From assembly GCA_020633975.1 (NCBI GenBank), contig JACKCR010000002.1, positions 992,001 through 1,056,000 of the forward strand: 64,000 bases of DNA, in the 5' to 3' direction. Shown here piece by piece: positions 1 through 7,208 of this stretch. Under the pieces are notes generated by a model, which was given only the letters and a program-made list of their open reading frames with translations, had not been told where the DNA came from and ran no database searches. Each line of letters begins with the position of its first letter. Position 1 is the first letter of the stretch. The position numbers and the translations under genes are program-made. This DNA is from Candidatus Eiseniibacteriota bacterium. Its GTDB lineage: Bacteria > Eisenbacteria > RBG-16-71-46 > CAIMUX01.

Positions 1-507
1 GGAGAGGATGTCACGCTCATCCTCGCGGAAGAGCAGGCGGCGTTGCGCGACCCGATCACAGTAACCTCGGCTCTCCGGATGCAGCGGGCGTTCCACAGGT
101 ACAGGACGGACGAAGCAGCGGAGGGAGTTCGAACCTACAGGATCCAGATCCCCTGCAAGAGGATGGTTCGAACCGTGTTCATCCACGACGACTGTCATTG
201 CGGTCCGCCGGTCTTCACGTTCGAGCTTCCACGGCCGGGTCGCGACACGGGTGTTCGTGAAGAGGGCCTACTCGCGCGCGTCGGATCGATCGATCTCGAT
301 GCGCCGGTGGCGGCGTTGGGGCGTGGAATCCGAAATGCAGGGATTCGAGGGATCCCTCGATTCCTGGACGCGCTCCGCGACGTCTTCCGGCGCGCCGACC
401 TGCCGCCGGGTCAGTTCCACGGATACTCGATCGACGTCCCCTATCCGGTGGCGTTCGTGCACACTCGGTGCTGGCTTCCGCTGGAGGAACCGACGCTTCC
501 GAACTAG
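1..507 (+). CDS. Hypothetical protein, 5' end outside the window
   Basis: The frame is open from base 1 to a TAG stop, giving 168 visible residues, so the true start lies upstream. A TTG at base 43 could start a shorter product, but the upstream codons read on without a break and look equally coding. I recognise no family. The visible part has a His-Asp-Asp-Cys-His-Cys cluster near residues 62-67, an Arg-rich middle and a C-terminal segment rich in Pro, Tyr and Trp. It runs towards apt, which is on the other strand. Third positions are GC-rich in the last third, which supports real coding. Confidence 0.5.
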   Translation, partial: GEDVTLILAEEQAALRDPITVTSALRMQRAFHRYRTDEAAEGVRTYRIQIPCKRMVRTVFIHDDCHCGPPVFTFELPRPGRDTGVREEGLLARVGSIDLDAPVAALGRGIRNAGIRGIPRFLDALRDVFRRADLPPGQFHGYSIDVPYPVAFVHTRCWLPLEEPTLPN

Positions 508-540
508 CAAGCGTCGAAGTTCGCGCCGTCGCTTCCACTA

Positions 541-651
541 CTCGTACGTGAGGAGTGCGCGGATCCCACGTCTGCCACTCGTACGAGAGCAGCGCGTCTA
601 CTCGACGTCTGCTACTCGTACGTCAGGAGCGCGTCGACCCGTCGTCCGTCG
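541..651. repeat. Three degenerate 37-bp tandem units at the 3' end of apt
   Basis: Units begin at 541, 578 and 615, each opening with CTCGTACG. Neighbouring units agree at roughly 70 percent of positions. The third unit includes the last codons of apt; the other two lie beyond its stop. Because 37 is not a multiple of three, the copies do not extend the reading frame. They look like tandem duplications of the gene's tail that have since diverged. The stretch between the upstream ORF and apt holds nothing else I can identify. Confidence 0.7.
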
Positions 652-1142
652 AGACGACTCCGGCCTCCGAGGTCCGCGAGTTCGACGAGGAACGACAACC
701 CGAGCACGTCTCCCCCGCACTGTTCGACGAGACGCGCCGCGGCGGAGGCGGTGCCTCCGGTGGCGAGGAGGTCGTCGACGATCAGGACCTTCGTTCCGGG
801 GCGCACGGCGTCCTGGTGGATCTCGAGCGCGTCCGTGCCGTACTCGAGTGCGTAGGACTCACGATGGGTCGCGGCCGGGAGCTTGCCGGGCTTGCGCAGA
901 GGCACGAACGGCAGGCTGTACTGCGCGGCGATGCTCGCGCCGAGGATGAAGCCGCGCGACTCGATGCCGGCGATCACCTGGGCTTCGCCCTCGTAGGGCC
1001 GCCACATCGCTTCGAGGCACTCTCGTACGAGGTTGCCGTCGAGGAGAACGGTGGTGATGTCGCGAAACAGGATCCCTGGCTTGGGAAAGTCGGGGACGTC
1101 ACGGATGGTGCGACGCAGACGCGTCGCGAGCGATTCGGTCAC
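612..1142 (-). CDS. apt: Adenine phosphoribosyltransferase
   Basis: It converts adenine and PRPP to AMP and pyrophosphate in the cytoplasm (purine salvage). At 176 residues it has the usual family length. The PRPP-binding loop [13 protein letters not shown] is at residues 119-131 and an ESRGF segment at 61-65. The start is GTG, preceded by GGAGGG at good spacing. It lies about 45 nt downstream of tRNA-Pro(CGG) on the same strand, so the two may share a transcript. Its last codons form part of a 37-bp tandem repeat. Confidence 0.95.
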   Translation of the reverse strand: MTESLATRLRRTIRDVPDFPKPGILFRDITTVLLDGNLVRECLEAMWRPYEGEAQVIAGIESRGFILGASIAAQYSLPFVPLRKPGKLPAATHRESYALEYGTDALEIHQDAVRPGTKVLIVDDLLATGGTASAAARLVEQCGGDVLGLSFLVELADLGGRSRLDGRRVDALLTYE

Positions 1143-1187
1143 GATGCCCTCCGTGGAATCCTGACCCGGCGAGGGGGTTTGAAAAGA

Positions 1188-1264
<77 letters not shown>

Positions 1265-1292
1265 ACCTAACCCCTTGGGTCGCAGATCCCGG

Positions 1293-1321
1293 AATATACC
1301 CAAGCCATTCTCGACTGTCCA
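1293..1321 (-). promoter_or_regulatory. Sigma-70-type promoter of tRNA-Pro(CGG)
   Basis: On the minus strand TGGACA and TATATT are separated by exactly 17 nt, about 28 nt upstream of the tRNA 5' end. This is one of the closest consensus matches in the window. apt may be transcribed from it as well. Confidence 0.75.
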
Positions 1322-1329
1322 GTGGGCGG

Positions 1330-2004
1330 TCACGAGGATTTCTTCGCATCCGGCCACCCTTCTTCGCCCACCAAAGGGACGAAGGCGCAGGGAAGCGACT
1401 CGAGCAGTTCGTGCTCTCCCCCGTCCCGCTTCTCGTACACCCGCAGCCCTTGCCGCCCGATCGGCCCCACCGGGACGACGAGTCGGCCCCCGGAGCGGAG
1501 CTGGCCCATCAGAGTGTGCGGAATCCCGGGTGCGCCGGCTGCGACCAGGATTCCGTCGAACGGCGCTTCCTCCGGCCAGCCGAGTGTGCCGTCCCCGATC
1601 CGGAACTGGACGTTGCGGACATCGAGCCGCGCCAGCCGCTCCTGGGCGTCTTCCGCCAGCACTTCGAGCCGCTCCACCGAGTAGACCTCGCCGACGAGCC
1701 GGGCCAGGACGGCCGTCTGATAGCCGGAGCCCGTCCCGATCTCGAGGACACGGTCCTGTGGGAGGAGGTCGAGCCGCTCGGTCATGAGCGCGACCATGTA
1801 CGGCTGGGAGATCGTCTGGTCCAGACCGATCGGGAGCGCATGGTCACCGTAGGCGACGTGGGAGAACTCGGCATCCACGAAGACATGCCGAGGGACTTCG
1901 GCCATGGCGCGAAGGACGCGAGGATCCCGGATTCCCCGGCGCACGATCTGCTCTTCGACCATGCGGGCACGCAGCACTTCGGTGTCACTGGGGAAGGCCG
2001 TCAT
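1330..2004 (-). CDS. pcm: Protein-L-isoaspartate O-methyltransferase
   Basis: It uses S-adenosylmethionine to methylate L-isoaspartyl residues in aged proteins and so start their repair. The 224-residue product shows the family SAM-binding motif [15 protein letters not shown] at residues 86-100 and the [10 protein letters not shown] segment at 63-72. The ATG start follows GGGAGGA. It lies 25 nt downstream of surE in the same direction; this stationary-phase pair is adjacent in many bacteria. Confidence 0.95.
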   Translation of the reverse strand: MTAFPSDTEVLRARMVEEQIVRRGIRDPRVLRAMAEVPRHVFVDAEFSHVAYGDHALPIGLDQTISQPYMVALMTERLDLLPQDRVLEIGTGSGYQTAVLARLVGEVYSVERLEVLAEDAQERLARLDVRNVQFRIGDGTLGWPEEAPFDGILVAAGAPGIPHTLMGQLRSGGRLVVPVGPIGRQGLRVYEKRDGGEHELLESLPCAFVPLVGEEGWPDAKKSS

Positions 2005-2029
2005 TTCGTCCTCCCTTCTTCGCCGACCT

Positions 2030-2800
2030 CTACTCCGCGGCCTTCGATCCGTTCGGTTGGAGGCTCAGGCCCCAGGTGCCAATCGTCTCGACCATCGGAA
2101 CGTCGGTGAGCGCAAGGTGGAGAGGCGTCATCGAGACGAACCCGTCCTTGAGTGCCGCCATGTCGGAACGCGGATCGTCGTCCCAGGAGGGAGAGCCGCC
2201 GATCCAGTAGTAGGTCTTTCCTCGAGGGTCGGTGCGCTCGTCGATCACGTCCTCGTATCGACGGTGTCCGAGTGACGTGACCCGGAGCCCCCGGTACTCG
2301 GGGCTGTCCGGGAAGTTCACGTTGAGAAGCAGCGTGGGGACCCGTTCACGTGCGGCGAGCTGGAGCACGAGTTCGCGAGCAGCGGCTGCGGCCAAGCCGA
2401 AGTCCCCCGTACCCGAGGCGAGAGAGAACGCGACCGACGGAAAGCCGAGAAGGTGCCCCTCGAACGCGGCCGCGACCGTTCCCGAGTACGTGACGTCGTC
2501 GCCCAGGTTCGCGCCATGGTTGATCCCGGAGAGGACGAAGTCAGGGACGAAGTCGATCTTGCCGCCTAGCCCGCGAACGGCCATGAGCACGCAGTCGGAC
2601 GGGGTGCCATCGACGGCGAAGACTCGCTCGTCGAGCTGCCGGAGACGGAGCGGATGGTGCATGGTGAGGGCATGACTCGACGCGCTCTGCTCCCTCTCCG
2701 GGGCAACGACCAGGATCTCGGCGTGGTCCGCGAGTGCGTCATGCAGCGCCCAGATTCCCTTGGCGTTGATACCGTCGTCGTTGCTCAGCAGGATGCGCAC
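2030..2800 (-). CDS. surE: 5'-nucleotidase / survival protein SurE
   Basis: It is a metal-dependent phosphatase acting on nucleoside 5'- and 3'-monophosphates. The open frame continues upstream through a tRNA, so I place the start at a GTG preceded by GGAGGGGA, giving 256 residues that begin (M)RILLSNDDG. Metal ligands expected in the family are present: Asp8-Asp9, a Ser in the SASS segment at 39-42 and the SGINHGANLG motif at 91-100. It forms a probable operon with pcm. Confidence 0.95.
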   Translation of the reverse strand: MRILLSNDDGINAKGIWALHDALADHAEILVVAPEREQSASSHALTMHHPLRLRQLDERVFAVDGTPSDCVLMAVRGLGGKIDFVPDFVLSGINHGANLGDDVTYSGTVAAAFEGHLLGFPSVAFSLASGTGDFGLAAAAARELVLQLAARERVPTLLLNVNFPDSPEYRGLRVTSLGHRRYEDVIDERTDPRGKTYYWIGGSPSWDDDPRSDMAALKDGFVSMTPLHLALTDVPMVETIGTWGLSLQPNGSKAAE

Positions 2801-2873
2801 GTCCCCTCCATGATAGAAGCCTTGCCTCCCGACCCAGCCCCGGCACTCGACGATAGACCCGGAGGTACGTCGA

Positions 2874-2907
2874 CAAAACAGAGAAGCCTCCCCAGAAAGG
2901 AGGCTTC
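2874..2907 (-). terminator. Rho-independent terminator after tRNA-Pro(GGG)
   Basis: On the minus strand GAAGCCTCC and GGAGGCTTC form a perfect 9-bp stem with a 7-nt loop, followed by TCTGTTTTG. It starts about 13 nt beyond the tRNA 3' end and lies before surE, so it should separate tRNA transcription from surE. Confidence 0.8.
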
Positions 2908-2919
2908 GTCTCGAGATTT

Positions 2920-2996
2920 TGGTCGGGGCGACTGGATTCGAACCAGCGACCCCTTGCACCCCATGCAAGTGCGCTACCAGACTGCGCCACGCCCCG
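2920..2996 (-). tRNA. tRNA-Pro(GGG)
   Basis: The cloverleaf has acceptor stem CGGGGCG/CGCCCCG, anticodon stem CTTGC/GCAAG with loop ATGGGGT (anticodon GGG), T arm CTGGTTCGAATCCAG and an encoded CCA end. It is followed by a strong terminator and preceded by a plausible promoter. Confidence 0.95.
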
Positions 2997-3018
2997 ACCT
3001 ATGTCCCATCGGCCCCAG

Positions 3019-3048
3019 ACGGTAGTGGGAGCCATGAACGCGGTTCAA
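3019..3048 (-). promoter_or_regulatory. Probable promoter of tRNA-Pro(GGG)
   Basis: On the minus strand TTGAAC and TACCGT are separated by 18 nt, and the -10 lies about 22 nt before the tRNA. The -10 matches consensus at only three positions, so confidence is moderate. It sits just beyond the end of the MerR gene. Confidence 0.45.
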
Positions 3049-3069
3049 GTCGAAAGTGGAACCGCGCGC

Positions 3070-3813
3070 TCACGAACGACTTTCGAGCCATTGCTTGAGG
3101 CCGAGGAGTTCGGCGCGAAGCTCTCCGATCTGCTCGGGATCCGCGCCCGTCTTCACCTCGGTTTTGACGACGACCTCAGGTGTGTTCCCGCCGGCCCCCG
3201 CCGGTCCGTTCCCAGGACCCGCTGAACCGGGCGAAGTCGTGTTTAGACCTGCCGGGACGGCAGCTGCCGTGGCGGACCCGCCCGGGCCAGCAGCGTTCGA
3301 GCTAGACGCGTTCGGGCCATGTGGGCTCGAGCCGGACGACGGTGAAGCCGATCCGGTCGCAGTCGCTGCATCGGAAACCCGGGTCGCCGCTGCGCTCGCC
3401 GCCCCCGTTGCCGCGTCGGTCGCGGCCCCTCCCTTTCCGTGGGTTGCGGCCGCCGTCGCAGCCGAACCCGGCCCCGCTCCGGAACCCGAACCCGGACCCG
3501 AACCCGAACCCGAACCCTCGGAGGCGTCGCCTCCCGACTCCGGGGACATTCCGGTGCTCGGGGCTCCACCTGCCCGGATCCGGTCGATTTCCTTTCGTGC
3601 GCCCTCGATTGTGAACCGCCGGTCGTAGAGAAGCTCGCGGATCTGCTCCAGGAGGACGAGGTCCTTCTCCTGGTAGCTGCGGTTTCCAGCACGGTTCTTC
3701 TTCGGGCGGAGCCAACGGAACTGCGTCTCCCAGTAGCGGAGAACGTGCGGTTTTACCCCGAGTCGTTTGCTCACCTCGCTGATCGAGTAGTAGAGCTTTT
3801 TCGTCTCGGTCAT
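3070..3813 (-). CDS. MerR-family transcriptional regulator with a long low-complexity linker
   Basis: Residues about 8-75 form a MerR-type winged helix-turn-helix (SISEVSKRLGVKPHVLRYWE, then a basic GNRSYQEKD wing). Residues about 82-205 are almost only Gly, Ser, Ala, Thr and Pro, partly encoded by a hexanucleotide repeat. Residues about 220-247 form a short amphipathic helix (EQIGELRAELLGLKQWLES) that could dimerise. No effector domain or metal-binding cysteines are visible, so the signal is unknown. It is 37 nt downstream of gpsA and may belong to the plsY-gpsA operon. Confidence 0.85.
   Translation of the reverse strand: MTETKKLYYSISEVSKRLGVKPHVLRYWETQFRWLRPKKNRAGNRSYQEKDLVLLEQIRELLYDRRFTIEGARKEIDRIRAGGAPSTGMSPESGGDASEGSGSGSGPGSGSGAGPGSAATAAATHGKGGAATDAATGAASAAATRVSDAATATGSASPSSGSSPHGPNASSSNAAGPGGSATAAAVPAGLNTTSPGSAGPGNGPAGAGGNTPEVVVKTEVKTGADPEQIGELRAELLGLKQWLESRS
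3485..3514. repeat. Hexanucleotide repeat inside the MerR linker
   Basis: There are five consecutive CCCGAA/CCCGGA units on the plus strand. On the coding strand they read as alternating Gly-Ser codons, and the array is in frame. Such a repeat is prone to slippage, so linker length may vary between strains. Confidence 0.75.
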
Positions 3814-3850
3814 CCCTCTGGCTCCTTAGCTGCGGCCTCGGCCCTCTCGT

Positions 3851-4882
3851 CTATTCGGCCCGCAGAGGACGTGTCATGAGAGCATCGATCGCCTCTGCCG
3901 GATCGAGCCCATGGAAGAGGATCCGTTCGACCTGGGCGAGGATCGGAACCTCGATCCCCTTGTCCGCGGCCAAGCTCACCGCTGCGCGGGTGGTTCGGAC
4001 ACCCTCCGCGACCATGGTCATCTTCCCCAGCGCGGCGTCGAGTGAGTGTCCCTGCGCGAGCAGCCGACCCAGTTGGTTGTTCCGGCTGAGCGGACTCGTG
4101 CAGGTCGTGACTAGGTCCCCGACGCCGGCGAGTCCCAAGAACGTCTCCATCTGCGCCCCGAGCGCCACGCCGAGCCGCGTGATCTCCGCAAGTCCTCTCG
4201 TGAGCAGTGCGCCGAGCGTGTTCCGGCCCAGCTCCAGCCCCTCCGCGATTCCCGCGGCCAACGCGATCCCGTTCTTGAGCGACGTGGCGAGCTCGACACC
4301 GATCGGATCGCTGCTTCGGTAGACCCGGAAGCGCTCCGTTGCGAACAGCTCCTGCACATGCGCTGCGGCACTCTCGGACGTCGACGCGGCGAGGAGAGCG
4401 GTCGGCTTTCCCTCCGCGACTTCACGCGCGAGGCTCGGGCCAGCCAGCGTCACGAGCGGAGAACTCGCAGGATCGAACGGGACGGGCGACGAGGCGGCGG
4501 AGCCAACGAAGGCGTCGGCCACGACTTGACTCATCCGGTAGCCGGTTCCTTCTTCGAGCCCTTTGGTTGCGATCACCCAGGTAACTCCGTCCTTCGGTTC
4601 CACTGCCGCGAGTAGCTCTCGGATGCCGTGGGACGGGACCGCGAGTACGGCGACCGATCCCGCCGGCCTCGGTGGAGCTCCCTCAGGGACGACGTGAATG
4701 AAACCAGGAAACGGTATGCCTGGCAAATACTTCCTGTTCTCGCGCTCGCGGGTCATCGCTCCCCGTTGGACCTCGTCCCGTCCCCAGAGCAGGACCGGGA
4801 CGCCTTTCCCTGCCAGGACCAGGGCGAGGGTCGTGCCCCAGCTCCCCGCGCCGTAGACCACGACCGGTTCGGACAGTGTCAC
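3851..4882 (-). CDS. gpsA: Glycerol-3-phosphate dehydrogenase [NAD(P)+]
   Basis: It reduces dihydroxyacetone phosphate to sn-glycerol 3-phosphate, the backbone of phospholipids. The 343-residue protein starts at a GTG whose GTGA overlaps the plsY stop and is preceded by AAGGAAGGG. The nucleotide-binding loop GAGSWGTT is at residues 11-18, AGPSLAREVA at 147-156, and catalytic-type lysines at 107 (ATKGLE) and 203 (TSLKNG). The frame stays open upstream inside plsY, but that part is plsY in another frame. Confidence 0.95.
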   Translation of the reverse strand: MTLSEPVVVYGAGSWGTTLALVLAGKGVPVLLWGRDEVQRGAMTRERENRKYLPGIPFPGFIHVVPEGAPPRPAGSVAVLAVPSHGIRELLAAVEPKDGVTWVIATKGLEEGTGYRMSQVVADAFVGSAASSPVPFDPASSPLVTLAGPSLAREVAEGKPTALLAASTSESAAAHVQELFATERFRVYRSSDPIGVELATSLKNGIALAAGIAEGLELGRNTLGALLTRGLAEITRLGVALGAQMETFLGLAGVGDLVTTCTSPLSRNNQLGRLLAQGHSLDAALGKMTMVAEGVRTTRAAVSLAADKGIEVPILAQVERILFHGLDPAEAIDALMTRPLRAE

Positions 4883-5589
4883 GATCCCTTCCTTCCCTGC
4901 GGCGGCGCTCCGACGGGCGGTGTCGACTTCGGTGCTCCGACGGGCGGTGTCGACTTCGATCCGCCATCCGTGGAGCCGCGAACGGCGAGACGGCTCTCTT
5001 CCCCGCGCTTCAGGCGCCCCAGGTTGCTCCGGTGCCGGACGACGATGAACACAGCGGTGAGGATCGACAGCCAGAGGAAAGGATCCGCTGGGCTGCGATG
5101 ACCGAATCCCCAGACTGCGATCGGCAGAACGATGGACGCGCAGACGGACGCGAGGGAGACGAGTCGTGTCGTGGCGAAGAGCACGATCCACGTGACGAGC
5201 GCCGTAAGAAGGCCGAACGGAACGAGCGCGGCCCACGCCCCAGCGGCCGTCGCGACTCCCTTGCCACCGCGGAACCCGGCGAACGGCGTGAACATGTGGC
5301 CGAAGAAGGAACCGACCATCCCGATGAGCCCCGACGCGAGCGGCTGTGATGGGACGAGAGCCCGGGTGATGAGGACCGCGGCCACACCCTTGGCCGCGTC
5401 GAGTAGGAGCACGGTGAGGCCCAAACGCGGGCCTAGTGTGCGGTACACATTCGTTGCGCCTAGATTGCCCGAGCCGTGTTGCCGTACGTCGACTCCGCGC
5501 GCCATGCGACCGATCCATAGGCCGCTGGGGATCCCCCCGAGTAGGTAGGCGATCCCCGCGGCGAGTAGGAGTCCGGCTGTGCTGCTCAT
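4879..5589 (-). CDS. plsY: Acyl-phosphate:glycerol-3-phosphate acyltransferase
   Basis: This inner-membrane enzyme moves an acyl group from acyl-phosphate to glycerol 3-phosphate, the first step of phosphatidate synthesis. Several hydrophobic segments are evident, and the family motifs are present: GSGNLGATN near 39-47 and GFRGGKGVAT near 105-114. The last about 35 residues are a hydrophilic tail with two copies of KSTPPVGAP, encoded by a 27-bp duplication that family members normally lack. The stop overlaps the gpsA start by 4 nt, so substrate supply and use are translationally coupled. Confidence 0.95.
   Translation of the reverse strand: MSSTAGLLLAAGIAYLLGGIPSGLWIGRMARGVDVRQHGSGNLGATNVYRTLGPRLGLTVLLLDAAKGVAAVLITRALVPSQPLASGLIGMVGSFFGHMFTPFAGFRGGKGVATAAGAWAALVPFGLLTALVTWIVLFATTRLVSLASVCASIVLPIAVWGFGHRSPADPFLWLSILTAVFIVVRHRSNLGRLKRGEESRLAVRGSTDGGSKSTPPVGAPKSTPPVGAPPQGRKGS
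4904..4957. repeat. 27-bp tandem duplication in the plsY tail
   Basis: Two adjacent 27-bp copies (4904-4930 and 4931-4957) differ at one base. They are in frame and encode the duplicated KSTPPVGAP. They end about 20 nt before the gpsA start codon. Confidence 0.9.
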
Positions 5590-5651
5590 GGGCGGATCCT
5601 ACGACGAACCCCGCCGCGATGCAGGTGCCTTCGTGTCCGCCGGGACGCGAC

Positions 5652-6989
5652 CTAGCTCTTGCGGAGGGCGAGCCTCAGCTGGGCGCCCTCGAACGGGAAC
5701 GCCTCCCGGAACCGGTTGAGGAGGTACCGCCCGTAGTCCGGGGCTAGTCTTCGCGGGTCGCTCACCCAGAGCGCAATCGTCGGCGGCCCCGACTTCACCT
5801 GGGTGGCGTAGTAGACCTTGACCGGCTTCTGTCCCCCGCCGCGGGAGCGAGGCGGATTGTTCTCCACCGCCTTCTCCAGGACCGCGTTCCACTCCGCGGT
5901 CGGGATCTCCCGCGTGTTGTTCTCGTGAACGCGGAGAATCTCTTCGGGGAGCTTGTGGATCCGCTGCGACGTGAGCGCCGAGACGAAGACGAACGGAGCG
6001 TGGGTGAGGAACGGGAGGTGGTCCTGGATCCGGCGCACCCACTCTCCCATCGTGTCCTGCGTCTTCTCGAGCAGGTCCCACTTGTTCACCGCCACGACGA
6101 CCGCAGCTCCGGACTCGACGATCATCGCCCCGATCCGCGCGTCCTGCCGCTGGATCTCCTGGGTCGCGTCGAGCACGAGGACCGCGACCTGGGAGCGGTC
6201 GAGCGCCCGCATGGCCCGGAGAGTGGCGTAGAACTCGTGGTCCGGATGGTGCCCGAGCTTCTTCCGGATCCCGGCCGTGTCGATCAAGACCATGTCCAGC
6301 CCGTGATACTTGAACGGCGCATCGACGGCGTCCCTCGTGGTGCCGGGAACGTTGTCCACGATCATCCGATCCTCACCGAGGAGGAGGTTCGTGAGCGACG
6401 ATTTCCCGACGTTCGGACGCCCGACGAGCGCGATCCGGATGCCATCTCCGCCGCCCACCGCGGAACGCGGGTTCTTCACGCGACGCGGCTTGTCCTGGAG
6501 CCGCGCGACCAGCGCGTCGAGGAGATCGCCCACCCCACGCCCTTCGACCGCCGAGATCGGGAAGACGTTCTCGAATCCGAGGCCCACGAATTCGAGCGCG
6601 TCGGGATCGAGCTTGTCGTGGTCGGTCTTGTTCGCGGCGAGGAGGATCGGGATGTCGAGCTTGAAGAGCTCCCGGACGATGGTCGCGTCGTGGGGATGGA
6701 GTCCCTGGCGGGTGTCCGTGAGGAAGATGACCGCGTCGCAGATCTCCATCGCCTGGAGGACCTGCCGGAGGATCCGGTCGTCCATCGCCTCTTCGGAATT
6801 CGGTACCCAGCCGCCGGTGTCGACCAAGTGGAACTCGAATCCGGTCCACTCGGCACGCCTGGAGAGTCGATCCCGGGTGATGCCGGGGAGATCGTCCACC
6901 ACGGCGAGGCGTGAGCCGATGAGGCGGTTGAAGAGTGTCGACTTTCCGACGTTGGGTCGGCCGACTATGGCGACGACTGGGAGGCTCAT
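5652..6989 (-). CDS. der: Ribosome biogenesis GTPase Der (EngA)
   Basis: Der is a tandem GTPase needed for late assembly of the 50S subunit. The 445-residue protein has two G domains, each with GRPNVGKS (residues 10-17 and 190-197), DTGG or DTAG switch-II motifs and NKTD or NKWD specificity motifs, followed by the C-terminal KH-like domain. The ATG lies 3 nt after AGGACC, a poor ribosome-binding site within a short direct repeat. It is downstream of the DUF512 gene, an association seen in several bacterial groups. Confidence 0.97.
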   Translation of the reverse strand: MSLPVVAIVGRPNVGKSTLFNRLIGSRLAVVDDLPGITRDRLSRRAEWTGFEFHLVDTGGWVPNSEEAMDDRILRQVLQAMEICDAVIFLTDTRQGLHPHDATIVRELFKLDIPILLAANKTDHDKLDPDALEFVGLGFENVFPISAVEGRGVGDLLDALVARLQDKPRRVKNPRSAVGGGDGIRIALVGRPNVGKSSLTNLLLGEDRMIVDNVPGTTRDAVDAPFKYHGLDMVLIDTAGIRKKLGHHPDHEFYATLRAMRALDRSQVAVLVLDATQEIQRQDARIGAMIVESGAAVVVAVNKWDLLEKTQDTMGEWVRRIQDHLPFLTHAPFVFVSALTSQRIHKLPEEILRVHENNTREIPTAEWNAVLEKAVENNPPRSRGGGQKPVKVYYATQVKSGPPTIALWVSDPRRLAPDYGRYLLNRFREAFPFEGAQLRLALRKS

Positions 6990-7020
6990 GGGTCCTGGGG
7001 TCCTGGGTTTTGGGTCCCGG
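6990..7020. repeat. Short direct repeats in the der leader
   Basis: GGTCCTGGG occurs twice in tandem and a related TGGGTCCCGG follows, immediately upstream of the der start. On the minus strand this makes the leader AGGACCC repeats that overlap the only Shine-Dalgarno-like sequence. About 25 nt further upstream a second pair, TTTCCGATCCAC twice, is present. Confidence 0.5.
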
Positions 7021-7103
7021 TTTTCGGCTCGGAACGGATGTGGATCGGAAAGGTCGTGGATCGGAAAATGTCTCGCGACGCCTAAGTCGCACGTCAGCAG
7101 TAG

Positions 7104-7132
7104 TTTATGCCAATGGCCCTGAAGCGGTGCAA
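7104..7132 (-). promoter_or_regulatory. Probable promoter for der and plsY-gpsA
   Basis: On the minus strand TTGCAC and CATAAA are 17 nt apart in the 219-nt gap between the DUF512 gene and der. Transcription would start about 110 nt before the der ATG, leaving a long leader with short direct repeats. I see no other feature in this gap. Confidence 0.5.
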
Positions 7133-7208
7133 ATTCCGGCTAACACGCAGCAGAGTAAGGAGATCGGAGCTGCCGCACTCAGGCTCAGGACATTCTTCGA
7201 TCCACAAC

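Noticed and set aside
2801-2968. N-terminal extension of SurE by 56 residues
   Set aside because: The extension is translated from tRNA-Pro(GGG) and its terminator; a GTG with a strong ribosome-binding site matches the known SurE start.
4883-5518. N-terminal extension of GpsA by about 210 residues
   Set aside because: It is plsY read in a different frame; the GTG at the plsY stop fits the family start.
7095-7115. A sigma-54-like TGGCAT...CTGC element upstream of der
   Set aside because: The spacing between GG and GC is 11 rather than 10 and the -12 element is poor; a sigma-70-type reading is better.
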